In this document: piece after piece, positions 15,224-22,901 of the stretch
Layout of the letters: each line of letters starts with the position of its first letter
Position numbering within the stretch: the first letter of the stretch is position 1
Origin: a virus
Direction: 5' to 3' (one strand)
Virus record (IMG/VR): IMGVR_UViG_3300032046_000225
Span: 1 to 23,403 of that record
Length of the DNA: 23,403 nucleotides
Made by a program: the position numbers and the translations under genes
The notes under the pieces: generated by a model
What the model was told of the DNA's origin: nothing
What the model saw: only the letters and a program-made list of their open reading frames with translations
Database searches by the model: none

Positions 15224-15769
15224 TTACTCAACGTTAGCTAATGTTGGTTGAATAAATATGAGTGAAGACCCAGCACCGATATTGGCTTCAATGTCGTTTC
15301 CAGCGGCACTTGCTTTGATTACAACACCAAGCATCGCTTCGTCTGAACCCACAACTTCATCTTCCACATAACCAGCAGCACCAGCAGAAACTTCTGTATT
15401 TACAGAAGGGGGTACATTATTGTTATGAACTACCGCAGGACCACGAATAATGATAGTTCCAACTTCACCATTCGCTATCCCTTTTCCTATTGTAGTTACA
15501 CCAGCTGTCCACGGACTTGATTCATCACTACTTGTTTGAACCCAGGCTCCTGTATCATCGTAAATTGTTCCTGCATCAGAATCACAGGCATCAAATGTCC
15601 AACTTACGCACATACCCGTTGCAATATCAGAACCAGAACCGTTATAGACTAATTCAGTCCATACGGTAGGATAGTTCTTTGGGTCAGTTACTGTTGGTAT
15701 GTTTGTTGCGTAACTATTGACTACTCCAAACACTAACAGGAGAGCCAAGACTAAAAATAATTTTCTCAT
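15224..15769 (-). CDS. Head decoration-like protein with signal peptide
   Basis: The protein has 181 residues. Residues 1-21 are a Sec signal peptide (MRKLF start, Leu/Val core, S-Y-A then T). The mature part is Gly/Ala/Val-rich and beta-structured: IGKGIANGEVGTIIIRGPAV (about 92-111) and the later VEDEVVGSDEAMLGVVIKAS resemble the short beta domains of small head decoration or stabilisation proteins (DUF2190-like in look). It lies 12 bases after the major capsid gene, the usual place for a decoration protein, with a strong AGGAGG ribosome binding site, and is followed by a terminator, as for an abundant product. Two cysteines (C54, C62) would suit a periplasmic disulphide. The signal peptide conflicts with a cytoplasmic assembly role, so it might instead be a secreted protein. 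Confidence 0.62.
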   Translation of the reverse strand: MRKLFLVLALLLVFGVVNSYATNIPTVTDPKNYPTVWTELVYNGSGSDIATGMCVSWTFDACDSDAGTIYDDTGAWVQTSSDESSPWTAGVTTIGKGIANGEVGTIIIRGPAVVHNNNVPPSVNTEVSAGAAGYVEDEVVGSDEAMLGVVIKASAAGNDIEANIGAGSSLIFIQPTLANVE

Positions 15770-15781
15770 CTTATCCTCCTA

Positions 15782-16744
15782 TTAGGTTACAACCTGATAC
15801 GCATTAGTTCTGCGTGAACCAGTTGTTAGGTTGCCAAAAATATACAACAATGCCACTCTCATTAACTGGTCGTGGGACGGTTGCATTTCTGTCAACTCCA
15901 TATTGCCTCTTGCTAATACCTGTAACCAAAGATTGTCCGTATCAACGAAGTAAAGTGAAAGTGCAGGACAATTATCATCAAACACGACAGGCATAGTCTG
16001 ATACGCTAAGTGCATAAAACCAGCATCCGCTAATTCGGTGGTTACATAACGGATATTGGAAGTAAGCAAACTTTCGTATTGGCTATACTGTGTCTTGTTT
16101 GTTATTACTAATCTCGGACCTTGACGACCGTAGGTGCAAGTCGCAACCAATGCTGATAAATTCTTAAAAGTTGTAGCCGCAGTTCCATCAAAGTCGTATG
16201 TAGTCCCGATTGAATTTCTCCAATAATCATTGCCAGTCGCAGATGCATCAATTCCGCCTACATCTGTTTGTCCTGATGGTGCAGAATGGACCAAGAACTG
16301 GAGACCGTCAAAATCCTTATCCCCAGAACCATCTTTAAACACCTGATTACCCATTTCCTCTGCCATAGAAATCTTTGCACGAGTAACGGTTTCATCTACC
16401 AAGTCAATCAACTTCTCTTTGTTTCCTGCATTCATCGCTTCTTCAAGTAATGAAATTACGACAGAACCAGCGACAATCTTTATCGGATACTCTGCACGAG
16501 TTACATCATCCATTAAAGGTGTGTCAATGGTATCGGTCTTATTGTAGGATTTGAAAGAAGTGTTAGCTTTGTAGTAAATAGGATGGGTGAAAGAACGCCC
16601 ACCCGACACTACCTTTAAATTGCCTCTTTTCTGAAGCATATAAAGTAGTGCGTTATTCGTAGAAACATTATCAAAAACTTCTGCTGGAAGGTTCTGAAGG
16701 GTAGTGGTAATCAGTTTTGTAAATGAACTATTACCAGTTGCCAT
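15782..16744 (-). CDS. Major capsid protein
   Basis: The 320-residue protein is of usual size for an HK97-fold capsid subunit that uses a separate scaffold. The N-terminal LQNLPAEVFDNVSTNNALL (about 17-35) and the following RGNLKVVSGGRSFTHPIYY match the N-arm to E-loop region of this group. A helical spine (about 105-135, EEAMNAGNKEKLIDLVDETV) and the beta-rich P-domain and A-domain follow. The C-terminal TGSRRTNAYQVV is typical of capsid ends. It comes straight after the scaffold-like gene, has AAGGAG before ATG 16744 and is followed by the decoration-like gene. No signal peptide is present, unlike its downstream neighbour. It builds the icosahedral head. Confidence 0.85.
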   Translation of the reverse strand: MATGNSSFTKLITTTLQNLPAEVFDNVSTNNALLYMLQKRGNLKVVSGGRSFTHPIYYKANTSFKSYNKTDTIDTPLMDDVTRAEYPIKIVAGSVVISLLEEAMNAGNKEKLIDLVDETVTRAKISMAEEMGNQVFKDGSGDKDFDGLQFLVHSAPSGQTDVGGIDASATGNDYWRNSIGTTYDFDGTAATTFKNLSALVATCTYGRQGPRLVITNKTQYSQYESLLTSNIRYVTTELADAGFMHLAYQTMPVVFDDNCPALSLYFVDTDNLWLQVLARGNMELTEMQPSHDQLMRVALLYIFGNLTTGSRRTNAYQVVT

Positions 16745-16770
16745 TAGAAACTCCTTAGATTTTTAGAAAC

Positions 16771-17469
16771 CTAAAACTCCATATCCCTTGCGAGTCGTTC
16801 TATCTTTTGTCGTTGCGTTTCCTTTATTTTTGTAGGAGGAATCGCACTTTGGGGAATAGATGACTGTTCCACATTGGCTTGTTTTTTGGCTTCTATTTTT
16901 TGTTTAACATTGATGTTTCCTTTTGTCTCGGCTTGGGCAACCTTTTTATCCCACATCACACTACGGTAGGCATCTTCGGGAAGATAACCCATCTGGATTT
17001 TTTCGGCAATCGCTATTTCTTCGGGAGAGTTTGGTTTTATGTCAGTATGTCCGTCCCTGAATTGTTGGACTTTCATCTGTGCCAATTCCATTCTTCCCGC
17101 ATCAATCACAGGACTTATCTGCCTGACTTTCGCTTCGGCAATTTTTTCAGCCCTTTGGTCAACTGCCCTCCAGAAGTGTTCTTCCTCTGGGTTCATACCG
17201 CTGTAAGGGTCTTGTGTAGGTTGTTGCTGTTGTTGAGCAAAACGCTGTTCTAATTGGGTCTTATACCAATTTTTCTCATCAACAACTTCCTTTAACCGAG
17301 AATACGGAACTCTTGCTTCTTCCGCTTGCTGTTCCTCTTGAGCTACCTCCTCTTTCGCTGGAGTCTGCGTCTCTTGAGGTTCTTCTTTGAGTGCTTCTGG
17401 CGAGGAAGCGATTGCATCGCCGAGTGCGGAGGAAGGTTCCGCTATTACTTCCTTTTGTTCGTCTGCCAT
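16771..17469 (-). CDS. Capsid scaffolding protein
   Basis: The 232-residue protein is highly charged and almost entirely helical or disordered. An acidic, Glu/Gln/Ala-rich N-terminus (1-55), a segment with RFAQQQQQPTQDPY (about 75-88), a helical core and a basic C-terminus (IKETQRQKIERLARDMEF) are the standard scaffold layout; the basic end would contact the capsid protein. It is directly upstream of the major capsid gene with a 26-base gap. The start has GAGGAG and follows two small hairpins at 17484-17524. No protease domain is visible, so release of the scaffold rather than self-cleavage is expected. Confidence 0.8.
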   Translation of the reverse strand: MADEQKEVIAEPSSALGDAIASSPEALKEEPQETQTPAKEEVAQEEQQAEEARVPYSRLKEVVDEKNWYKTQLEQRFAQQQQQPTQDPYSGMNPEEEHFWRAVDQRAEKIAEAKVRQISPVIDAGRMELAQMKVQQFRDGHTDIKPNSPEEIAIAEKIQMGYLPEDAYRSVMWDKKVAQAETKGNINVKQKIEAKKQANVEQSSIPQSAIPPTKIKETQRQKIERLARDMEF

Positions 17470-17483
17470 TTGGTTTTCTCCTC

Positions 17484-17524
17484 GGGGTAACGCCCCCTAT
17501 TGCGTTTTAGAGTTAACCCTAAAA
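17484..17524 (-). promoter_or_regulatory. Two hairpins in the leader of the scaffold gene
   Basis: In the 68 bases between the 172-residue gene and the scaffold, the minus-strand RNA can form an 8-pair stem over 17505-17524 (UUUUAGGG with CUCUAAAA, one G-U pair) and a small GGGG/CCCC stem (17484-17497) that ends right at the GAGGAG ribosome binding site. They may set transcript ends or tune scaffold and capsid translation. The first lacks a U-run, so it is not a clear terminator. Confidence 0.35.
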
Positions 17525-17537
17525 TTTAACTAATAAT

Positions 17538-18056
17538 CTAACTTGGACTCGGTGATAACCGAGGTCTTGATTGCCTGATAAGGGACTCTAATCTCTGTAA
17601 AATTCCGTCAAAGGCATTAAATAAAACCTTGTTGTTATTGTTTGATACTCTGACTATCTGAGGCTTTAAAGTAATGTTCTTAATGGAATTTTCCAAAGAA
17701 CTCAACTTAGAAGTAAAAAGTTTTATTTCTTCCTGACCGTCATCTTTTTCAAGGTTTTTAATCTTTCTTGCAAACTCATCCCTTAATAAATCAATCTTTT
17801 CTTTCTGACTATGGGTCATCATTGACTTATTCATCGCAAGCATTTTATTAAAGTTGCTCATAAAAGAACTTTGCATATTCTCAATTACTTTTATGTAATC
17901 GGTCTTGTCAATGAATGACTTGTATTGCTGGTCAAGTTTCCTTTCAAGGTTGTCCATACGGGACAAAGTCATCTGGTTGTGTTTTTCGTTTGGTTCTTGA
18001 CCGCCGACAATAATCACCGTAGGGGATTTTATCCCGTTAGGAACCTTAATATTCAT
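17538..18056 (-). CDS. Coiled-coil head-module protein, hypothetical
   Basis: The 172-residue protein is predicted to be mostly helical, with heptad-like segments (about 28-60 around MDNLERKLDQQYKSF and 82-130) rich in Lys, Met and Asn, and a C-terminal low-complexity tail RQSRPRLSPSPS. No enzyme motif or membrane segment is seen. It lies between portal-associated small genes and the scaffold, with AAGAGG upstream of its ATG. A structural or assembly role, such as a second scaffold-like or head-completion protein, is possible from position, but I do not recognise a family. Confidence 0.6.
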   Translation of the reverse strand: MNIKVPNGIKSPTVIIVGGQEPNEKHNQMTLSRMDNLERKLDQQYKSFIDKTDYIKVIENMQSSFMSNFNKMLAMNKSMMTHSQKEKIDLLRDEFARKIKNLEKDDGQEEIKLFTSKLSSLENSIKNITLKPQIVRVSNNNNKVLFNAFDGILQRLESLIRQSRPRLSPSPS

Positions 18057-18065
18057 AACTACCTC

Positions 18066-18269
18066 TTAATTTGAACCTAACTTTCCCTTCATTGTTGGTG
18101 TCCCTTTTATTGTTCCGTCTGCTTTTGCAGGATTGGTGTAAGGGCAATTTGGGGGTTCAGAAATGGGTTCAACATCCCTGAAATTTCCGTCTTTTGGTGC
18201 ACCTTTGCTTTTTTGTTTCGCTATTTCTATTCCTATTTTTGCATTTTTACCACCACGAATCGTTGCCAT
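18066..18269 (-). CDS. Small basic hypothetical protein
   Basis: The 67-residue protein is basic and rich in Gly, Pro and Lys, with little hydrophobic core, so it is probably disordered alone (IRGGKNAKIGIEIAKQKSKG start, PTMKGKLGSN end). A single cysteine is present. The start has a strong AAGGAGG ribosome binding site and the gene is packed 9 bases after and 9 bases before its neighbours, which supports a real gene in the portal-to-scaffold block. Such small basic proteins may be minor virion or DNA-associated components. No family recognised. Confidence 0.6.
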   Translation of the reverse strand: MATIRGGKNAKIGIEIAKQKSKGAPKDGNFRDVEPISEPPNCPYTNPAKADGTIKGTPTMKGKLGSN

Positions 18270-18278
18270 ACTTCCTCC

Positions 18279-18560
18279 TTATCTGTTTTTGTAATATTTT
18301 GGACAGGTCTTTTGACCTGGAATAAAGTAGTAAACTCCCCTTTTATCTACTGGCTTATCACATCCCTCCATCTTTAGCCCTTTTTCTCTCATATACTGGC
18401 GTTTTTCTCCTTTAGACGAAAACTTTTTGTCCAAGACCATATCAAAATATCCGCCCTCGGGACAATAAACTGGACCATTAAGCCCGTGATTGGGGTCTGG
18501 TGCTATTTCATCTATTTCAACCCACTTTTTTTCTTTTGTTATCCAACGGTATCTTGGCAT
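18279..18560 (-). CDS. Small head-module protein, hypothetical
   Basis: The 93-residue protein starts MPRYRWITKEKKWVEIDEIA and has a central segment FSSKGEKRQYMREKGLKMEG (48-67) of the kind seen in conserved small phage proteins next to portal genes. It has three cysteines (C33, C69, C86). It overlaps the preceding 60-residue gene by 44 bases in another frame and has only a weak AGAAG before the ATG, which suggests coupled translation. Function unknown; the position suggests a virion or assembly role. Confidence 0.6.
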   Translation of the reverse strand: MPRYRWITKEKKWVEIDEIAPDPNHGLNGPVYCPEGGYFDMVLDKKFSSKGEKRQYMREKGLKMEGCDKPVDKRGVYYFIPGQKTCPKYYKNR

Positions 18561-18699
18561 TTTTAAATCTTCTATCTATATCCTTTTCAAGAGATGTAAT
18601 CTTGTTTAATATCTCAATCAATGAACCACGCACCCCTTGAGTAAAATCAAACAATAAATCTTTAAGCATTTCATCTTGGGTCATATTAAATTTACTCAT
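18517..18699 (-). CDS. Small helical hypothetical protein
   Basis: The 60-residue helical protein is acidic at its N-terminus and basic at its C-terminus (RRFKNAKIPLDNKRKKVG). Its ATG follows directly after the portal stop (TAG then ATG, no gap), which implies coupling to the portal. Its last 44 bases overlap the next gene. No motif recognised. The frame is short, but its packing in the operon supports it. Confidence 0.55.
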   Translation of the reverse strand: MSKFNMTQDEMLKDLLFDFTQGVRGSLIEILNKITSLEKDIDRRFKNAKIPLDNKRKKVG

Positions 18700-20628
18700 C
18701 TAAGCAAGTGGGATTTGCCCACCTTTCTCGCCTCCCATACTTGAAATAATGTCCGCAGGTGTCGGTGGATTTGCTTGTCTTTGTTGCGGGACTGCACCTA
18801 CCCCTGCACCGCCTGTTCCTTGGGGTTGTCCTCCCTCTGGGGGAGGTAACATCGCCTGTTGCGGGTTTTGTATGGGTTTGATAATCCGTGAAATGTTCGT
18901 AAAGACATCAGGAAACATCTGTAAGTATTTTTTGAATATCTCGGCAAGTTCTATTTTGTATCCTTGAGCCGCAAATGCTTCAAGAACACCTTTCCCACCT
19001 AAAATATTGACCATATTCTCAACTTGCTTTCTTAAAACTGGTAAGTCTGGTTTTTGGGTAGAACCGACTTCAATCTGGAAATCATATTCACCCGTGATTA
19101 ACTTACCTTCCATATCATTATCAATAGGTGCGAGCCAAGAATATCTGGGAGTTCCCGTAACATCATCAAAAGCAGTATCACCTGTAATCAATTCAATTTC
19201 TTCCAAGTCAACGAACTGACGGATTATCTGCCATAACTTTCTACCCTGACGATTAGAGAAGTCAGCAACCATATCGGCTTTGTCGGAGATACGGAGATTT
19301 TGTCCTGCCTGACCTATCTGGGCTTCGGTGGCGGTCTCTGCGGAAGTCATACCCGTTAACATTGCTCGTGTAATCCCAGTTTCTAATGAGATGATGTCAA
19401 CCATCTTATCTATAATCATCATCAAGTCGCCCTTGACTTGGGTGAAAGCAATCTCTTTTATCGCTTCTGAAGGACTCTTATTACAAGCCACTAATGAACC
19501 CAACATACCGTCTCTTAATGCTTTCTGACCCGCAGTGGTTACGGCAGTTTCATCGTAGGCGAGTTTGGTCATAAACTTATCCAACTGCTCCAAGATGTTT
19601 TCAAAAGTATTATTTATCCTGTCTTGTAAGGGTTTGGTAATGTTGACTTCGGGTTGGGGATAAAGTTTGTGTCCGTGCTTGTTAAAAGTCAGGAGTTCAT
19701 ATTGGAAACCGTCTATTTCGTAGATTGATTTGTCGTGGCGTAAAGCAACATAATCCCCTTGGTCTTTAGCCAGAACGAGAATGTTAATCCCTTCTTCGGT
19801 CTTGTAGTGGATTTCATAAAGTTCTATGGGCTTGAAGTTTTCTATCTGTGTATCAGGAATGTCTTTCTGGAAAGTGGGTTCTAAATCCATTCCGTTTAAG
19901 TCTTTTGTGTTCTTGTAATTCTTGTTCCCTTTCACTCGGTCTAAAGTAGTGGTGATTTTTTCATAGACATAATTCGCTTCATAAATAGAGTTAGCCATCG
20001 GGTCTATGCCGAAGTTAAACGGATTAACCCAAGTTACATAAGGGCTTTCTGCAATAATAAACTCATTCAAGTCTATATTCTTCGGTAGTTCTTCTGGCTC
20101 TTTGGGTTTTCTTAAACCTAACTTTTCTAATAAACCTTTTTTCTTTTCCTGTTCCCGTTTCTTTTCTAAGTTTTCATCTTCAATATCCATTCCGAAACGG
20201 GTAGCATATCCTAATTTGCCAATCCCCATACCTAACACATAAGCGTCAAAGATAATCTGCTGGTTGACTCTTTTCACATCTAACTGTTTGTAGAAATGGT
20301 TTACTATCGCCGAAACATAAGACGATGAGTCCTCGTCCTGTTTGCGTTTTGGTATGGCTACAATGTAGGGATTTTTGTAATACAACGAGGGGATAACATT
20401 CTTGACAATAGGATAGATTATATTCAGCGGAACAAGATAATTGGGGTCTATCTTAGAATAATCCGCCAGATACCTTGAAGAAAATCCTTTCTCAAAATAT
20501 CCGATGTTCTCCCCTACGCCTTTTATCTCACCTTTTAAACAAGAACCGAACTCGTCGGTCTTAAACTTTTCGGCTTGGTCTATCTCTATTCTCCAGCGTT
20601 GAATTAAATCTTTGTCTATGGGGAGCAT
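18700..20628 (-). CDS. Portal protein
   Basis: The 642-residue protein has the features of the short-tailed-phage portal group: an N-terminal segment with IIYPIVKNVIPSLYYKNPYI (about 70-90), a helical wing (VSAIVNHFYKQLDVKRVNQQ around 104-123) with the glycine-rich YVLGMGIGKLGYA after it, and a long helical stem region that includes ETGITRAMLTGMTSAETATE (about 413-432), comparable to the tunnel-loop area of portals. The C-terminus is Pro/Gly/Gln-rich and probably disordered. It forms the twelve-subunit ring at one capsid vertex through which TerL pumps DNA. It lies two genes after TerL, and only two bases separate its ATG from the preceding micro-gene stop. Confidence 0.82.
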   Translation of the reverse strand: MLPIDKDLIQRWRIEIDQAEKFKTDEFGSCLKGEIKGVGENIGYFEKGFSSRYLADYSKIDPNYLVPLNIIYPIVKNVIPSLYYKNPYIVAIPKRKQDEDSSSYVSAIVNHFYKQLDVKRVNQQIIFDAYVLGMGIGKLGYATRFGMDIEDENLEKKREQEKKKGLLEKLGLRKPKEPEELPKNIDLNEFIIAESPYVTWVNPFNFGIDPMANSIYEANYVYEKITTTLDRVKGNKNYKNTKDLNGMDLEPTFQKDIPDTQIENFKPIELYEIHYKTEEGINILVLAKDQGDYVALRHDKSIYEIDGFQYELLTFNKHGHKLYPQPEVNITKPLQDRINNTFENILEQLDKFMTKLAYDETAVTTAGQKALRDGMLGSLVACNKSPSEAIKEIAFTQVKGDLMMIIDKMVDIISLETGITRAMLTGMTSAETATEAQIGQAGQNLRISDKADMVADFSNRQGRKLWQIIRQFVDLEEIELITGDTAFDDVTGTPRYSWLAPIDNDMEGKLITGEYDFQIEVGSTQKPDLPVLRKQVENMVNILGGKGVLEAFAAQGYKIELAEIFKKYLQMFPDVFTNISRIIKPIQNPQQAMLPPPEGGQPQGTGGAGVGAVPQQRQANPPTPADIISSMGGEKGGQIPLA

Positions 20629-20630
20629 AA

Positions 20631-20735
20631 TTACGCCTCTGTGAAGTTTACATTTCCTGTTTTATTGATTACATTGGGTTCTTCTTTCTTTTCTTCAACC
20701 TCAATCCTCACTTCTTCTTCTCTGCGTTTTGCCAT
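20631..20735 (-). CDS. 34-residue charged micro-protein
   Basis: ATG 20735-20733 opens a 34-codon frame ending in TAA two bases before the portal start. A perfect AGGAGG stands upstream, which is the main reason to accept it. The product is very charged: MAKRREEEVRIEVEEKKEEP, then an Asn/Thr-rich end. It looks like a short helix followed by a flexible tail. It fills the gap between the coiled-coil gene and the portal. It may be mainly a translational coupler for the portal. No function recognised. Confidence 0.6.
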   Translation of the reverse strand: MAKRREEEVRIEVEEKKEEPNVINKTGNVNFTEA

Positions 20736-20744
20736 ACACCCTCC

Positions 20745-20903
20745 TTAGTTAGAAACAATAATCCTATTTTCCTTTTTCTTTAATTTATCAATATCAATCG
20801 CTAAGTTATAAACCTTGATTTGCAGGTCTTTAAGCCCTTGGTTTGTATCTCGCATAAACTTTTCTAATCTTCCGAGTAATTCTATTGCGTCTTTTTCTTC
20901 CAT
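20745..20903 (-). CDS. Small coiled-coil protein
   Basis: I start this gene at ATG 20903, which overlaps the TerL stop by one base (TAATG), rather than at the earlier in-frame ATG 20981 inside TerL. The 52-residue product (MEEKDAIELLGRLEKFMRDT onward) is a single amphipathic helix with heptad spacing of Leu, Ile and Val and a basic KLKKKENR end, so it probably forms a coiled coil. It resembles the small helical proteins often found between terminase and portal, but I do not know its role. Confidence 0.6.
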   Translation of the reverse strand: MEEKDAIELLGRLEKFMRDTNQGLKDLQIKVYNLAIDIDKLKKKENRIIVSN

Positions 20904-22255
20904 TACGAAAATGCCAAATCCATCGGAGTTCTTCTTAATCTCCTTGGTAAAGATTGATTGTAAGCAACCTCTTTTTCCCAACTCCTTCTTTCAAGCCAGG
21001 CGGGGGAATTTCTGGGAAGATTATTCTCGGAGTCCTCTTTAGTTTTATAAAGTGCGTAGGACATCCCTCTTATCGCTAATCCCAGGCTTATCACCCCGTC
21101 ATCGTGTAATCCTTCAGGTGCGGTGTATCTAAGTTTCCCCGAAGGCAGGAGTTCATAAGTGAAACACTTTAACTCATCTATCAAAAACTTCGTTTCGTTG
21201 CAGTCAGGTATTGACAAAAGACCCTGTTCAATCGCCACAATCAACTGTTCAATCAAGACTTGCTTGGAGGTGTTGGAAAACTTAAATCCCCTGACTATCA
21301 CTCCGCTTTTGTTCAGGTCATCACATATCGGGTCTCCAAGACCAGTTGAGTCTATATGGACGATGTTGTTTCGGTAAACCCTCACCACCGCTTTGATATG
21401 TTCTTTCTGCAAAGACCAGTCAATCTTGTTAATGCGGTTGATATAAACCAACTCGCCAGTTGATTCTTTAATAACCGTGATAACGGTGAAGTCCTCCGCT
21501 TTCCCCAAATCAACCCCGATGGAATACTTTTCTTTTTCTTCATTGGTCTGTAATGAACCCCTGATACATTTGTCAAGGTTTCTAAAGACAGTGGCTTCAT
21601 CTTCCAAAAAGTCAGCGTAATACTCCTGCCTTAAGATAAGTTCAGGAGTAGTCTCGGCTATGACTTTCTTTTCGCTTTCAGGAAAAAACGGATTATCAAA
21701 AGTCGTATATCTCCAAGACTTGATTTCGGAGTTTTCTTCCTGACCTTTAAGCCAGAGTTCATAAAACCAGTTGCGTCCTTTCGGCGTCGAAATAAATATT
21801 GCCCTGCCTAACTTATCAGAAAGAGCTGGTCTTAAACCTTGTTCCCAAGACTTCTTTGAAACCCTGCTTGCTTCATCAATTACCGCACCATCAAGTCCCG
21901 CACCTCTAAGTCCTTCGTCATCTCTTTCGGCTGATTTAAACTCAAAAAACCCAAAAGGAGAGAAGTCCATACGCATATCAGTAAGACCTTTATGGGTGAT
22001 AGCGTCTTTTAAAAGTTCTTCTGCAATGAGCCAATCTTCTCTTACCAGAGGAAAGGTGGGAGCAACTATCCAAATCCTGTGTCTTTGACCGTCTTTCTCA
22101 TAGAGCCTTAAAAGCATCTGGAAAGCTTCACGGATTGCTGAAAGGCTCTTTCCCCATCTCCTCCCGCAAGCTACAACCCTGAACCTGTGAGGGTCTTGCT
22201 CTATCCCCGCTTGAGCAGGATAGGGTGGAAGAATGTAAATGCTTTTTTCTCTCAC
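20903..22255 (-). CDS. terL: Terminase large subunit (TerL)
   Basis: The 450-residue protein is the DNA-packaging ATPase and nuclease. ATPase part: deviant Walker A ACGRRWGKS (29-37), Walker B AVIDE (124-128) and coupling motif FISTPKG (154-160). Nuclease part (RNase H fold): D249 in SIGVDLG, D302 in VHIDSTGLGDP, and D385-D386 in GLHDDGVISLGLA. Together these give the full acidic set. The start is GTG 22255; the stop of the preceding zinc-motif gene overlaps it (GTGA), an in-frame stop lies only a few codons upstream and no ribosome binding site is visible, so translation is probably coupled. TerL binds the portal and cuts concatemers. The C-terminus is basic (RRLRRTPMDLAFS). Confidence 0.93.
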   Translation of the reverse strand: MREKSIYILPPYPAQAGIEQDPHRFRVVACGRRWGKSLSAIREAFQMLLRLYEKDGQRHRIWIVAPTFPLVREDWLIAEELLKDAITHKGLTDMRMDFSPFGFFEFKSAERDDEGLRGAGLDGAVIDEASRVSKKSWEQGLRPALSDKLGRAIFISTPKGRNWFYELWLKGQEENSEIKSWRYTTFDNPFFPESEKKVIAETTPELILRQEYYADFLEDEATVFRNLDKCIRGSLQTNEEKEKYSIGVDLGKAEDFTVITVIKESTGELVYINRINKIDWSLQKEHIKAVVRVYRNNIVHIDSTGLGDPICDDLNKSGVIVRGFKFSNTSKQVLIEQLIVAIEQGLLSIPDCNETKFLIDELKCFTYELLPSGKLRYTAPEGLHDDGVISLGLAIRGMSYALYKTKEDSENNLPRNSPAWLERRSWEKEVAYNQSLPRRLRRTPMDLAFS

Positions 22256-22386
22256 TTCAAATGAAATGTCTTGTAATCAAATTCTAATCTCTTACATCTT
22301 GAGCAAACCAAACCCTCACGATGACCAAAAAGGCGGCACAAAAGATGTTTAAAACGGCGAAGATATAGATTAAGATATAGGTTCAA
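22252..22386 (-). CDS. Zinc-motif micro-protein coupled to TerL
   Basis: A frame ends in TGA 22254-22252, overlapping the GTG start of TerL. I choose TTG 22386 as start because GGGGG lies four to five bases upstream; the frame is open further, to an ATT at 22425. The 44-residue product has RRFKHLLCRLFGHREGLVCS followed by RCKRLEF: a C-x4-H and C-x2-C arrangement, like the zinc-binding pattern of DUF1660-type phage proteins. It is basic and probably binds nucleic acid or helps the terminase. The start codon is uncertain, but the motif and overlap make the frame credible. Confidence 0.5.
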   Translation of the reverse strand: MNLYLNLYLRRFKHLLCRLFGHREGLVCSRCKRLEFDYKTFHLK

Positions 22387-22495
22387 ATAACCCCCAGGTT
22401 CAACGAACTCTAAAATACATACAATATCCCTATTTGGTGATTACCCATCAACCTTGCTATGTTTCCGTTGTTTCTTCAAGCACAAAGGGTATACC

Positions 22496-22621
22496 CTACT
22501 TGGAAACTGTCTCTTTCTTCTGGTTGCTCTTAAAGAAAGGACAACGAATAACCTTAATCTGCTCCCATTGTTTACAAGATTGGGTGCATTGAGAACAAAG
22601 TTTATTAGTTCCTGAAAGCAT
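22496..22621 (-). CDS. 41-residue cysteine-rich micro-protein
   Basis: ATG 22621 follows a strong AAAGGAG by five bases and opens a 41-codon frame ending in TAG. The product contains C-x2-C-x3-C-x10-C (LCSQCTQSCKQWEQIKVIRC) followed by PFFK and a basic end. This resembles widespread short phage proteins with a CxxC...CP zinc knuckle. It sits between TerS and TerL. The good ribosome binding site and the motif support it. The role is unknown; metal-dependent nucleic-acid binding is plausible. Confidence 0.65.
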   Translation of the reverse strand: MLSGTNKLCSQCTQSCKQWEQIKVIRCPFFKSNQKKETVSK

Positions 22622-22901
22622 TAAAACTCCTTTAAAAGAACTTTTGATTTTGCATTTATTGTTTGTGCGAGTAGAATAAGTATATCTATATTGAAAGGGG
22701 TGGGGTCACGGTGTTTTCTTACTTCTCACCTTCTCCCTCTTAGCTATCCCTGCTCTCTCTGTCTATCCTTGCCTGAATCTGTCTGATGGTCTTCATTCTT
22801 TTATAACCCACTTATACACAACTTATGCACTGTTTTCATATAAGGATAGGTAAGTCTAAGTAAGTTCATATAAGATGTAGTTAACATAAGCATTATTATA
22901 A
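22622..22901 (-). other. Non-coding gap with origin-like or packaging-site features
   Basis: This stretch holds no convincing gene. On the plus strand TTATACACA (22812-22820) fits the DnaA-box consensus, and TTATGCACT (22823-22831) fits at 8 of 9 bases. A 10-base word is repeated at 22835 and 22865, six TAAG words lie at 22841-22890, and an AT-rich run follows (22880-22910). On the minus strand 22700-22800 is purine-rich. A replication origin, or the packaging start site that often lies beside terminase genes, would suit. Neither is proved. Confidence 0.35.
22835..22874. repeat. Paired 10-base direct repeat, 30-base spacing
   Basis: TTCATATAAG occurs at 22835-22844 and 22865-22874, exactly 30 bases apart, close to three helical turns. 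This phasing suits a protein-binding pair such as iterons. Confidence 0.5.

Noticed and set aside
20745-20981. Longer 78-residue version of the coiled-coil gene
   Set aside because: The extra N-terminus lies fully within TerL; ATG 20903 overlaps the TerL stop and fits operon style.
21382-21600. 72-residue minus-strand frame inside TerL
   Set aside because: It is out of frame with TerL, which is intact with all nuclease residues; no independent start signal was seen.
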